A stretch of 64,000 nucleotides of DNA. It comes from Sanderia malayensis (lineage: Eukaryota > Cnidaria > Scyphozoa > Semaeostomeae > Pelagiidae). The position numbers were made by a program, and so were the translations under genes. The notes below the pieces were generated by a model. The model was not told the origin of the DNA. It searched no databases and saw only the letters and a program-made list of their open reading frames with translations. The stretch lies in assembly GCA_013076295.1 (NCBI GenBank), contig RQOL01000906.1:620001-684000 (forward strand), read 5' to 3'. Positions 22,601 to 33,600 of this stretch are shown here, in pieces; position 1 is the first letter of the stretch, and every line of letters begins with the position of its first letter.

Positions 22601-23572
22601 TTGCCACGTGACAGCTAAGCATCACTCGCTCTTGAGAGTGTCGAATAGTTGGCGCCAATGCTGCAAATAGAGGTTCTGGAGCACAAAGCGTATCGGATTC
22701 ATGCGTTCACACGAGCCCAAAAGCTATCCGATATGAAAAGCGATCCGAAACGTTTCACCTTCAGAGCGGAGTGATTTGACTCCGGAAAAGCGATCCGAAA
22801 CGTTTCGGATTGGCATGGTGTCGTGTGAACAGAAAGGCTATCCGATATGAAAAGCGATCCGAAACGATATGAATCCGGCATCGTGTGAACGGGGCCTAAA
22901 TCGTTTAAGCAACGTGGCAAATACAACAGATAGCGCATGCGCAAGCCTCTTTTTCAAACAATATAGCCTCGATTTGAAATCTGGCACAATTTTTGTAAAT
23001 CTGGCATAATTTTAGGGCAGTTTTGGCATAATTTCCAAATTGGAATCTGGTCACACTGCTGCCCAGCCCATTCAGATGGGTGGATCCTCCAACGTTTATG
23101 AGAAGAAATAAATGAGATTTTCTTTCTTGCCATATGAGTGTCACATCCACCAATGATACTTATTCCAAGGCCAGTTTTTTCCTTCTTTAAACAAACCGTC
23201 GACTGGACAAAGTCTTGGATGGCGTCTGCAATCGAAATTATCACATCACAACAAGAAATGTTCAACAAAATATATTAATAATCAAAAACTATATTTGAAA
23301 ACATTACGATTACGAATACGATTAATATGGTGAGAGTTTGACTCATGAGACAAGTAACCGATAGCATTTTTTAAACGCTGCTTGTTCAGTTCTGGGCGAA
23401 GTTTGTTGCATTTTTGACCGATTTTGTGGCCTATATAAATACCTGGATAGGATTTTTGCATTTCCATTGCTTTCGACAGAAAATAACCATCTGACTTCCG
23501 TTTGAACTTTCCTTCTATTACTTTGCGAATGGTTGGAGTTTGCTTTGTTGATAGACTTAATGTTCGATCCAT
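19617..23572 (-). CDS. Two-PDZ-domain scaffold protein
   Basis: Eleven exons: 23443-23572, 23131-23225, 22029-22112, 21617-21743, 21069-21144, 20903-20933, 20521-20637, 20297-20420, 19988-20191, 19765-19896 and 19617-19648. They sum to 1152 nt, or 383 residues. The start is Met in MDRTLSLSTKQTP; upstream exons are possible. PDZ1 (about residues 50-140) has KTGLGISIIGG as its ligand-binding loop, then GGVLISAVSPKGAAGKDGRL and VNGKDLECCSHEEAV. PDZ2 (about 150-240) has DNLGLGIYGR, then LIKQGDRLLKCNGRDMRNAS. A basic, Ser/Thr-rich tail follows and ends EDHTATNL. Intron 2 has a GC donor (ATATG then GCAAGA) and contains a Harbinger-type MITE; intron 4 contains a tRNA-derived SINE. A membrane or junction scaffold role is inferred from the domains only. 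No orthologue is assigned. Confidence 0.88.
21248..21528 (+). mobile_element. tRNA-derived SINE
   Basis: Pol III box A TAGCTTAGTGG (21255-21265) and box B GGTTCGAATCC (21316-21326) are spaced as in a tRNA gene. An unrelated body of about 160 bp follows, ending in a short (TTGC)n tail at about 21510-21528. It lies in intron 4 of the PDZ gene, antisense to it. The tRNA part does not fold as an intact tRNA because of extra bases, so I call it a SINE. Confidence 0.85.
22430..22896. mobile_element. PIF/Harbinger-like MITE
   Basis: The 467-bp element is flanked by TAA at 22427-22429 and 22897-22899. Ends are GGCCCCGTTCACACGATGCC and its exact complement on the right; matching continues into GGATTCAT. 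Internal copies of the same motif (22502-22540, 22680-22860) show it is built from repeats of its own end. No coding region. It lies in intron 2 of the PDZ gene. Confidence 0.87.
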
Positions 23573-24937
23573 ATTATGTTCGACAAGATTACCAGGGCAC
23601 AGTTATTAATGCTGGACGTTGGTAAATGTAAACATCAAAAGGATACACATACAATGTGCTTATTATTATGATTTAGGATTAGGTAGACGTTTCTCAGGCG
23701 TACAAAATCAATATCATACTTTTCCAGACAGGTGATAAAAGCCAAACATTGACAGAAATGGGCTTTCATCTTCCCTGGGTCATTGAGTCATTGGTTCATT
23801 TTAATTTTACAAGACCATGTGAAGAGGGAAAACTCGAAAAGAGAACAGTTTAGTGATTACGAATTGAACTGCAAGGATTATTAAAATATAAACAGCGAAG
23901 AGATGTTCAAAGAGTTATTCAAAAGCATCTGATGGCTAATGGTATTAGCACCATGATCATAATGACAAGTGGCAACGATAATCCTCAGAGCTCCATTGTA
24001 AACATTTATGACTACAATTATCATGATTCCACTGACCTTTCGAATCGTAGAGCATACCGTCAGCCTGTGCTGTTTTGTTGTTTACTTCTGGTTTAAATGT
24101 ACTAAACCCTCTGGATCGTTGGTTCATTATTTCCAGCGAGCTTGTCTTTAGCACCATTTCCATTTTCTTGTTCAAATGTTTGCCTACAGAACACGATGAA
24201 ACAATGAATATCTATTTGTCCTTTGTGTGAAAGACAGTCAGACTAAAACACGCTGGATTATTCAGATTCGATATTCAACTTCATAGTTCCTTTTTGACCA
24301 AAACAACAATGAAATGAATGAGGCGTTGAATGTTCGTGTGTGAACAGAGTACAATGGTTTCACACTGTGATGAAATGCAGATCTCAATTTTTCGCCAAAA
24401 TCAGTCGCATCGCATCGCCGCATCGCATTTTCCATTTCACCGTGCATATGGTAGTGACAGTCAGCCATTTTTGCAGGCTCAAACATGTTCCACTGCATTC
24501 ATGTCATGACAGCATGCAAAACTGTATTAAAATCCGAGCCTACTTGAAAAACACTTGGCTCCAGTTTCAGCCGGGCGTTTCTTATTTTACTTCCTGTTTC
24601 TGTATTCCAATTTCTTATGCACAGTAGTTTCTGGTTTCTGCGCATGACAATTGCAATAAGTTTATTCAGTTGTTTTTTTGATGCCATGTTTTTATCGTTT
24701 TCTACTGTTCTGTTACTATTTTATTATTTTTCCATTCTTGCTGGTATTTTATCTTTCGAGCTTTATGGAATCTTGGTCCTCATTTCTTGGGTAAACCTCA
24801 GCTTGGTGCTTCTCATAATAAAGGTTAACGTTTATAACTACTGTATATATTTCTAATACCATATATACTTATAGACTATATAACTTTTAATATTATTTTA
24901 ATTACTTTAAAATGGAAGAAAATATGCCGTGCGTAAC
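23573..24937. other. Interval between PDZ and GalNAc-transferase genes; possible extra exons
   Basis: Two minus-strand stretches look exon-like. One lies at about 24551-24687 (MASKKQLNKLIAIVMRR..., followed by GTAGGC). The other lies near 24060-24190 (after CTGTAG: KHLNKKMEMVLKTSSLE...). They could be 5' exons of the PDZ gene or of a small gene. Evidence is weak and I did not join them. Confidence 0.25.
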
Positions 24938-27900
24938 CTAAACTGGCCTAAAGTAGCTTGAAAACCTCCACATTTGCAATCTGAAATGCTCCTTGCAAGG
25001 GGAGATGGATACTTTGTTCTTTTCCCCTTTAATTCCGACTGCTGTCAGACACAAACCGGATTCGAAGTTCCTGATTCGGTCTCTTATCATGGTCTCCCAT
25101 TTCTAAAATGCATGAAAAGAATTCAAGATTGAGGTAGCGAATTCTTGAATGCCACGACCTGAACTTCATATCTGAACTAGAATCTTATGGCATGAAGGTG
25201 ATACGAAACTGGCAAAACGATAACAAGAAATCCCCGAATAAAGCAAGCAATGGTCTTCTTTAAAATGCCTGAATTGAAGTGATGGCATTTGAATAAATCA
25301 CACTACAAACCTGATCAAAATTATTCGCATCACAACTCTCAAACACTACTGAATTATCACTCATGACTGACAAGCACAAGCCAACCCTTGACACGATATG
25401 TCCATTCTTCTTCAACGTCCATTCCTCGAAAAAAATAACGAAGCAATACAACAACAAAAAACTCTATAAAGCAGATAAACTACCAGCAGATGTTGTTTGA
25501 TTGGACGAATAAAGAATGTCGAAGGAGTTGTTAGTGGACTTATTGACAAATTGCATGAAAATACGAAGAACGCCTTTAAATCAGAGGAACTCCCAGGTAT
25601 AAGAATGCAGCCTTTATGGTTAAAGATGGTGGACAGAATGGTGCCAAATGGACGTCATTGCTTCTGTCCATGCAGGAGATAAAGTGGATGAGAATCTCCC
25701 TACCTGGTCACCGCCTTGGGCATGGCATGGTAGTAGGCCTGGTTCTTTCAGGGCTTTAACCCCTCCCATTGAATCAAGACAAGTTTTGCTTGTTACCCTG
25801 CGGATTTCACCAAATGCAGCCTCATCGGGCTTGACAATCCTACAACAAAAACTAAGCAATATAAAATATATCAACTAAATATAAAGGTCGTACTGTAACT
25901 ATAAATTTCTAGCGACAATAAAAAAGTTTTAAAGAGGTAAAAATCCGACCTTAGTTCGGGATAAATATTCTTCAGATACCACGAAAATGGCTTGCAATTC
26001 AGTTGTCTTCTCAATGCCCTTCGATCTTCAACACTTCGGAAGAAAATTAATAATGAAAGGACCCACAAAGATATACCGACGTAGCTATATACGGAGAAAA
26101 ATAATGAATAAATGATTAAATATAAAAGTAGAACTAACATACTCTCCGTATGGCAGTCCCCGGACAATACCTCTGGCAGCAAAGAAAACCCTCTTGAATT
26201 CATCCATCCAAACCTCGGCAGTTCGGCGAGTGTTTCTAAACAATGCAAAATCATATCAACCTGACATTGAAAACTAGACATAAATAAACTTGGGAATAAA
26301 TTGGTACCTGATGTCATAACATCAAAGTTGGCGGATAAACATTGCTGAATAAAGAACATAGTTTCGGGATTTGTGGGGAAGCAAAGTAAAGCCTGCATCA
26401 GAAGTTATGCTAGCACCGTGCTTGAGTAAACTACACTCTGGCACGGTACGGGCTGGCACAACGTGAAGCAGGCCTAATAAAAATAGCCGAGCTTCATATG
26501 GTTTAATTGCACAAACAACAAGAAGAACCTATCAAAACCTTACTAAAGGGGCTTTATTAAATACGACGTGCAAATTTACCTCAGGTAGGTCATGGCATTT
26601 CCATCTGGGAATGAATAAGGATGTTTTCTTCTGAACACATGGCCAACTCTAGAACAAGGAATGATTTCCATGCTTCCTCCACACATCCAAGTTCGAAAAG
26701 AAATTTCTGTGAATAATATGAAAAGACGTGTGTGGCAATTCTGACAAATTTGTGCAAATAAATGAAAATTCGTTCACGATTATCACCTACCAAAGTTTTC
26801 TCCACCCCATATGTTCATTTGAGTGTCGTATTTGCCTAGTTTTACAAACCAAGATTTCTGGATGATAAATAATCCACCAGCAATGACTGGAGATCTGCAC
26901 AAAACATCAAACAAAGTCGTGTAACATAAGGCTTATGTCAGATTGCAATAATTATTGTAGATACTGCTTTCCAAGCTAATTAATCTGTTAACAAAACTGA
27001 AGCTTGCCTTATTGGTGAAATAGGATTAGAATCTCTCTCAGCCTGTTCTTTCAGACTCATCAAATCCCATTTGAAATGCAAACTCCAGTCAAACCCTGAA
27101 ATGAGAAAATGACAGTTCTCCACGTATGTTGTACAACATGTTTCATTCAACTTCAATAAATAGATAACTATATTATAATATAAAACCCATAAAAGTAAGT
27201 ATCTAATGTATAGCGTTTAATGTTAAAATGTAGAATACAATGCTATAACTTGAGATACAATATTATTGATATGTTATGAAAATAATGAAAGATATTTACC
27301 CCCTTTTAATAAAGAAGATGCTTCGACATAATTGAAACTTATCATGTCGATAACATCAATTATGGGACAGGCAATAACCTTTGGATTCTGAAACGAAAAT
27401 TATAAAAATATCAGTTTCTCGATAACTTTACTTCGATATATGTATAAAGAACCTTTTCTCAGAGAAGCAGGCTGAATAATGTTAACAATTGCAAGCTGTA
27501 TGCGTTGATTCAATTTCACCTCGACAACTCTCTGCAGAAGTGGTTCAATCCAGTCGGCATTAACCTCGCAATGACTGTCTAAGAAGATCAAAACTGAGCT
27601 ATTCGACGCATCTGCTCCACGGACTCTGGAACGAACTAAACCTGCGGGCGCAATTGATAACAATGAAGATAGAGCAACAAACATTATCGATCGAGAAAGA
27701 ATAATAGATAGAACAACACACCAAGGACAATATATACGGTGGTGGGTGTAGCCAAGTGGTCAAGGCGCTGGGTTTGATCTTGCTGGCCATGCTTTCACTG
27801 TTTCATTGGTAGTTTCTTCTGTAAATGCTTTAGAGTAAAAGGGCTAAGCTAACTAATTGTAGACTGTCGGGAAGAATTATCGAAGGAGATACCTTCTCTT

Positions 27901-29033
27901 CGGTCGTTTCGTAAGAGCCTAACTTTTGGAACAGACAATAAGAGCTTTCCGTCGTCAGCTGCAAATAAAAAAGGATTAATCAGAATCGGAAGATGTTAGA
28001 GAGCTCTGTTCAAGCAATAAAGTTAGCACGTTGTTTACCATTGTCACTATAGTCGTCCACAAGTATAATTTCTTTCAGAAGATGAGGTGGAGTTCTATTA
28101 AAGACGCTAAATGAGAAAGATAGATTAGTCTTAATTATAGGTGACGTAAATACATCGTAGATTAAAGATTCAAGACCATGGTGCAGAAAAGCAAAGGTGG
28201 TTTAACGAACGAAAAGGAATAGAAGAAAAAACCTGGTAATGGTTCGCAGTAAAGTTGATCTAGCTTCGTTGTGAAATGTGATGATAATGCTGCTTTCAGG
28301 GAGATCCAGATTGTATTTCTTAGTTTTACACCTTGTAAGGCAGAAATGAAGTCATTCAACACTTTAAAACGTCCTTTTAAACATACTTGCAGACAGAATG
28401 TTCATCATCGTATTACATGGCTCACACACACGACTTACAGTTGATGTCTTGTGTCGGGAACAGTGCGATCAAGTGCGATCACGTCACTTCTCCACTGGTT
28501 GAATGCATTGTTCTTGTATGCTTCTGATTCATCATTCAATTTTGTTGCATCAATATAGGCTTTGGCATCAAATGCGACAGCCTGGTATGTCTCAACTGGC
28601 GTAGTCACCTACATTTCAAAGAAGGGATTGATTAATCGAGTGAAGTGAATTCAGTATCGATCAGGGCGTTTGCATTGGACAGGGAGGAGCCAGATGGATT
28701 CTCAGAGGGACAGGAAGTCGAACGAAGCACAATGCCATGAAAATCGGAAGCTAGAGTCTATCAACATCTACACTACACCGTTCGCAAACGCATGTTATCA
28801 ACAAAATATAAATGTGTTAATTCAGCTAAAACATAAAACGTCTCTCAAAAACACGTTTGTTATTTGATTTACTTCTTTGATTCATTTATGGGCTTAGAAT
28901 TTTCAGGAAGAAATAAATCATTAACTGCCAAGCCAATACAAACCTTTCTTCTTTTGGCGAAGTAAGCTAATGCAACAATCCATAAAAATACGATGAACAA
29001 AGCCAGCACACGACGTTTACATGACCAGATCAT
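24938..29033 (-). CDS. Polypeptide N-acetylgalactosaminyltransferase (GALNT2/14/16 clade)
   Basis: Fifteen exons: 28944-29033, 28439-28608, 28233-28331, 28039-28106, 27893-27958, 27520-27641, 27300-27387, 27008-27095, 26791-26894, 26580-26706, 26143-26235, 25950-26033, 25704-25839, 25311-25424 and 24938-25102. They total 1614 nt, or 537 residues. It is a type II Golgi protein: MIWSCKRR, then a signal-anchor helix (about residues 9-26). The GT-A catalytic domain has [12 protein letters not shown], the DxH metal site in LDSHCEVN (Asp186, His188) and WGGENF (293-298). A C-terminal ricin-type lectin domain (about 405-537) follows, with LCLSV and LCLTA motifs. The enzyme starts mucin-type O-glycosylation on Ser/Thr. 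[10 protein letters not shown] and [12 protein letters not shown] place it near GALNT2/14/16. One intron uses a GC donor (27007-27006). Confidence 0.94.
25496..25640 (+). pseudogene. Inverted copy of a PDZ-gene exon inside the GalNAc-transferase gene
   Basis: The plus strand here encodes [19 protein letters not shown] and continues past a former splice site. It matches exon 8 of the PDZ gene (20297-20420, minus strand: LIGRTKDVEEVVSELIDKL) plus the first part of the following intron. Because intron sequence is copied too, this was a DNA-level duplication. It is antisense to its host intron, between the exons at 25704-25839 and 25311-25424. Confidence 0.88.
27739..27780 (+). mobile_element. 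Fragment of a tRNA-derived SINE (box A only)
   Basis: GGTGTAGCCAAGTGGTCAAG with box A TAGCCAAGTGG at 27749-27759 resembles the head of the SINE at 21248, but the B box and body are absent. It is in an intron of the GalNAc-transferase gene. Confidence 0.55.
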
Positions 29034-29680
29034 AATCAAACTAACGGAAAGTGTATTATTTTCAATTTATTCCGCCTTTGAGAAGGATTGCTTTTCTTGT
29101 CGAGTAAAAGGCTTGCAGCCACAAAAAGGCCACAAAGCAAGATCTCGAATTCGAAAATGTTCACTCACGTTTATTTATTCGGGACTTCCTGGGAAACAGG
29201 ATATGGCAACTTCAAGCAGAGAAGCCTTGTGCATTCCGGAAAACCAATCAGTGTGATATCGAAGAAGAACAACAAAACAGGTTGGGGAAGGAAAAGAAGA
29301 ACAGAACAGAACAGATTACAATATTTGCGATGTCTTGTTCTCCTACAGCATAAAATCACAACACATTTTCAAAAACTCTTCTTTAATAATAAAAGGTTGA
29401 AATATTCAAACATGCATCACGCAAAAAATGAAATTTGCTAGCCTGCTTTAGAAAACCAAAGAAGTCTTTTGTTCTGCCTTTTGCACTGATTATATATAAT
29501 AATAAGAACATACAAGATTTTTGTCTTCAAAAAATAAATGTAACAGATCTGTTCATGAACCTATGTGTATCATATTTCATATTCTAGAGGAAGGCAAAAG
29601 AGCAAAAGACATTGCATAAATAGCAACATTTACATAGAAAAATGGCATAAAAATAGCTAAATTGATTATCAGTGTGTGAA
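29034..29680. other. Intergenic: promoter of the GalNAc-transferase and 3' flank of the SYT-like gene
   Basis: About 650 bp between two minus-strand genes. Open frames on the plus strand (28993-29441) show no family resemblance. Confidence 0.5.
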
Positions 29681-30663
29681 CTATTTGTGATGCCTTCTTT
29701 TGAGGACATGCCAATCAGTGACAGGACCTTGGCCTTTTTGGAGACAGCTCAGTGCAATTGTAGTTTCACCTGCAAGCTTTTTCCTGCCTGAATGGCCGAC
29801 TTTTCCATAAACTCTCAAACGAATAGCAATTTGACCTAAAGCTTGTTCAGCTACGTCTTCAATCTCAAAACTTTGATTAAATACAGGTGTTGCAGTTGAT
29901 TTGTACTTGGTCTTATAACGATGCTTCTTGAAAGGTAGAAGGGCAATATGCACTTGCCAGTAAATCTTATCATGTCCAGTGTGTATCAAGCACTGGCCTT
30001 GTTTAACAGCTATTTTTACAATCCAATTGCTCTTGTCATATTCCAAAGATGTTTGCAATCTTCCTGGGGACACTTCTTCACCAAATTCTTCGATATTCTC
30101 TGAAACAACAGATATTCCGGACAAGAAACTTTCCATAGAATCTGTTCTTTTTCCAGCTGTTAATGCACCATAACCATCTTGATCTCCTCCAACTAAGGGA
30201 ATATCTTCTGATCTTGATTTACGTGATCCAAGACTGCTGAACCTAACTTTCCCTATCGGCTTGGTGATTTTCTTGAAAACAGACTTAATTGAGCTACCCC
30301 GCTTAGGTTTCTCTGGCGAGAAAGAGCTTTCAGTTACAATTACTTCAGGGATAGTATTTTCGTGTTCACTACCCTCTCCAGTTTCAAGGATAAAACCAAC
30401 CTTGTTTTTCTTCAAAACAGTTTCTTCATTATTGGCAGAATATTCTTCAGGGGGCTGTTCCGATTCCAATTCTAAATTCTTTTCTTCATTTTCATCATTG
30501 TCCTCTACATTTACTTCAACATCCTCAACATCTTCAACATCCTCTTTCTTCTCATTGCAATGACAGAGATCTTTTTTCAGTATGAAATAAACCCCTACCA
30601 ACGTGCCTACGATAACCGATAACACCACCAAAAATATGATGGCAGCTTTAAATTTGTTTATAT
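29681..30663 (-). CDS. SYT14/16-like protein with a single C2 domain (5' exon not found)
   Basis: One large exon begins after an acceptor (TTTTAG at 30669-30664) and ends in a stop. A small first exon upstream is expected. The frame also stays open to a Met at 30691, across the presumed acceptor. A transmembrane helix (AAIIFLVVLSVIVGTLVGVYF) is followed by Cys residues and a very acidic stretch (EDVEDVEDVEVNVEDNDENE). A basic/Ser linker leads to one C2 domain at the C-terminus (SLEYDKSNWIVKIAVKQGQ, WQVHIALLPFKKHRYKTKY, TPVFNQSFEIEDV). The C2 matches the C2A of the gene at 36961, including LLPxKxxRxKTK, and the entry phase of the exon is the same. The C2 lacks the usual set of calcium-binding Asp residues, as in SYT14/16. 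The second C2 domain is absent. Function in membrane traffic is inferred. Confidence 0.82.
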
Positions 30664-30699
30664 CTAAAACGGAAGAAAACAATTGATTCAAAACATGGT

Positions 30700-33600
30700 C
30701 AAAGTTAGCACCAACTTCTCGTCAAATTAAGCAATACGCTGTGATGACTTAGGAATGGAGGCCTATCCATTTCTTGCTGTAAAGTCCAGCACATCAGCGT
30801 TTTATTTCTTCCCACAACCCAGGACCCACCTCCCCATTCATGTTTGGGTGGAGTAGAATGTAACTTTATGTGCATGAAAACACCTGCTTTTATTGAAAAA
30901 ATTGAATAGTACCAAAGAAATATTGCACTTCATATATGTATTTCATAAATGACGTTTAATGTGAAGTATTACCCATTATTAGCTGTTTCCAGTCAAATCA
31001 TAAAGGCCTACCAAAGGTTAGGCTCTTTTGAATATACCATTGACAATACTGCTTGCACAAAGAACGATGGAAAGGCAACCAGCCGTTTTATTACTGGTGT
31101 TTCAGACGAAAACCAAGTTCACACAAAGATGCAGCTTTCTAGGGCAGATAACTCCTCGACATGCTGATTTCTGAACTCTTGTCTATTTACAACAACAGAA
31201 AAAGTTCCACATGCGGTTCTTTCGTTTTAACAGTTCGTTATTGTTGGTTGTCTTGTTGGGTGGATGGATGGATGATGGAAGGAGATGCCAACAAAGAGAG
31301 ACCCACCCATACTCAATCATCAGAAGTCATAATAAACAAGCAAATTTCAAATTACAAACTCTCACATTGTTTATTTCCAACAAAAAACTGCTTGCAAAAA
31401 ATTTTAATTAGGATTAAGTTTTCGATAAGAACAAGAAAAAAAACAAAAGAAAATTTTTGCAGACATTTGGGATCAACCCGAAAGTCCTGTTTGGGGTATT
31501 ACAATGCTACTGCGTTGCAAAAGGTAATTATCTATAACAAAAACATTAATAACACAAAGGCCCGAAACTCTTTGTCTCAACAAAAGGGGCACTCAACCAG
31601 CGACTTTCATTATTACTCTACCCGAAACGAGATGGAAATGATAAAGAGTTGTCAGGCACAACAATAAAAGTGGCGTGACACGTTTAATTTCAAGGCAAAG
31701 GCAACATGAAATTTTCAATATTCTTTCATATTCCAGATGACTAACACCAAAGATACGTGAAAAGAGAATGCAAATTCTCGTCGCTCTAGCATACTCTTAG
31801 GTGCCTAATTGCCGTCTCAACCGCTAATCAAATTTTGAAAATATTTCCAACCCCTCCCCCTCCCCTTATTAAGACCCCCCGCCAATTGATTTTGGCACTG
31901 TTGGGTTAATTTCTGTAACGAAAAATCAAAATTTTTGCGATTTATACAGGAATATAAAACAGATAAATACAGCTGAACTTTGAGGATGTGTGTTGCTACA
32001 TGAAGAAATCTTACTCGTCATGTTATGACAAGTAGGATTCAAAAGTTATCAGGGATTCAAAAGTCACTCGGAAACTATTCACTCGATACTCATAACGGTT
32101 AATTTGAATTGAACTGGTTATTTTTAAACAAGTAAATGATGGAAGGTAGTATCAGCTCGAGCAGAAGAATTTTGTTTGTCAGTTAGATAGAAAAGTAACT
32201 GACGCAAACAATTTGGGACAATTTTCCAATTCATAGAACAAATGGACCCAATGGTATTTGACTTTATATGCCAACTGCCTTGTGATCACTTTAAAACAAG
32301 GTTCAAGCCTCCAGAACAAGTAATGGTCCAAAACTGCCAGCAGCAAGTGTACTACTCTGTGTATCTTCAACGAAAGTATAGCCTCCAAAATCTAATAATT
32401 TAAAATGAGCGAAATCTGGCTCACAAATAGTCGACCCCTTCCCCTACTAATTAGGGTCTTCTCATCAAATTGAGAAACGTTTCAGCCTTCTTCCAGGACA
32501 AATGATTGGAGTTTCAAAGTTTAGGACTTTATCTAATATGTGTAGCTATCACTCTATCTATAGATTCTTACTGTCTATACTGGCATCAGAGTGCTCGATG
32601 TACAGAAGTGCAGAGCCATAATAGAATAGAAGCAAGAAAGTAGACTAGTTCTCTGTTCAACAGTGAACTAGTCTAGTGAACCTGTATTGTCTATGAAAAT
32701 ACAGGTTCAAAAACTCAATTTTTAAAATGAAGTGAATGATGGCCTCACAAACATTACGAACCTGCTAATTTTGGTGTTCTGATCATTGTGAGCCACCTCC
32801 AATCTTGTGGGTATATTCATTGGAAAGTGAAGAGCCCATAGAAGAACCATGTCTATTATCCAAAGAGCTATGGCTCAACAATCTAATTGAATGTGAATTC
32901 AGTGAAGCAAATAGCTGAAATCCACTAATTATCTTTGGTATTCCTGGTGTAATCTTTTGTTTGTGAACAGAAAATTTAATGTCTACTCATCTTAAGATGG
33001 ACAGTTGAAATTCAGTCTCTATATGTAGCAATGAATTCATTTCATAATGAACAAATCTGAACTACAAACCGTTGAGAAAGGTTCCAGTTAACTCAAGAAC
33101 TATCTGCCTGATGCGATTGAGAATAGTTTCAAATTGATTACAAATGTCTGATTAGTAAAAACACATTGTGGATAGTAATTTGTCGATGAGACCGCCCTCA
33201 AACGGAGGTATTTGCTGAGCCATGCTGGCTAATTCGGTATTACTCTGTGGTGGAAAAACGCTTGAAAAAGACTGATGAACGCGTTCCACAATTTACCAGC
33301 AACCTCAACGGAGGTCGAATGAATTTTTCTAGGTATTAGCTAGTTCTCTATACATGCGAAGTAGCCTTACTGTCTACGTCTGATGAATTGTAAAAGTTGA
33401 ACTTAGAAAAGTAGAAATGTGACATAACGAATAAATATATACTCACTGTAGTTGTAAATATTTGCACAGCATGCACAATATCTGCGACTTGAACCTGCAA
33501 ATTTATTCTCAAGGCAAACAAGAACAACTGACAAGCCTAGTTGGACGCACTAAATGCATCCTTCGACTTAGATTAAAACTTCACACTTGGAACTTACTTC

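Noticed and set aside
25871..26398. 175-codon open frame on the minus strand as a separate gene
   Set aside because: It runs through two GalNAc-transferase exons (in frame only in part) and the introns between them; the intron parts are hydrophobic AT-rich read-through.
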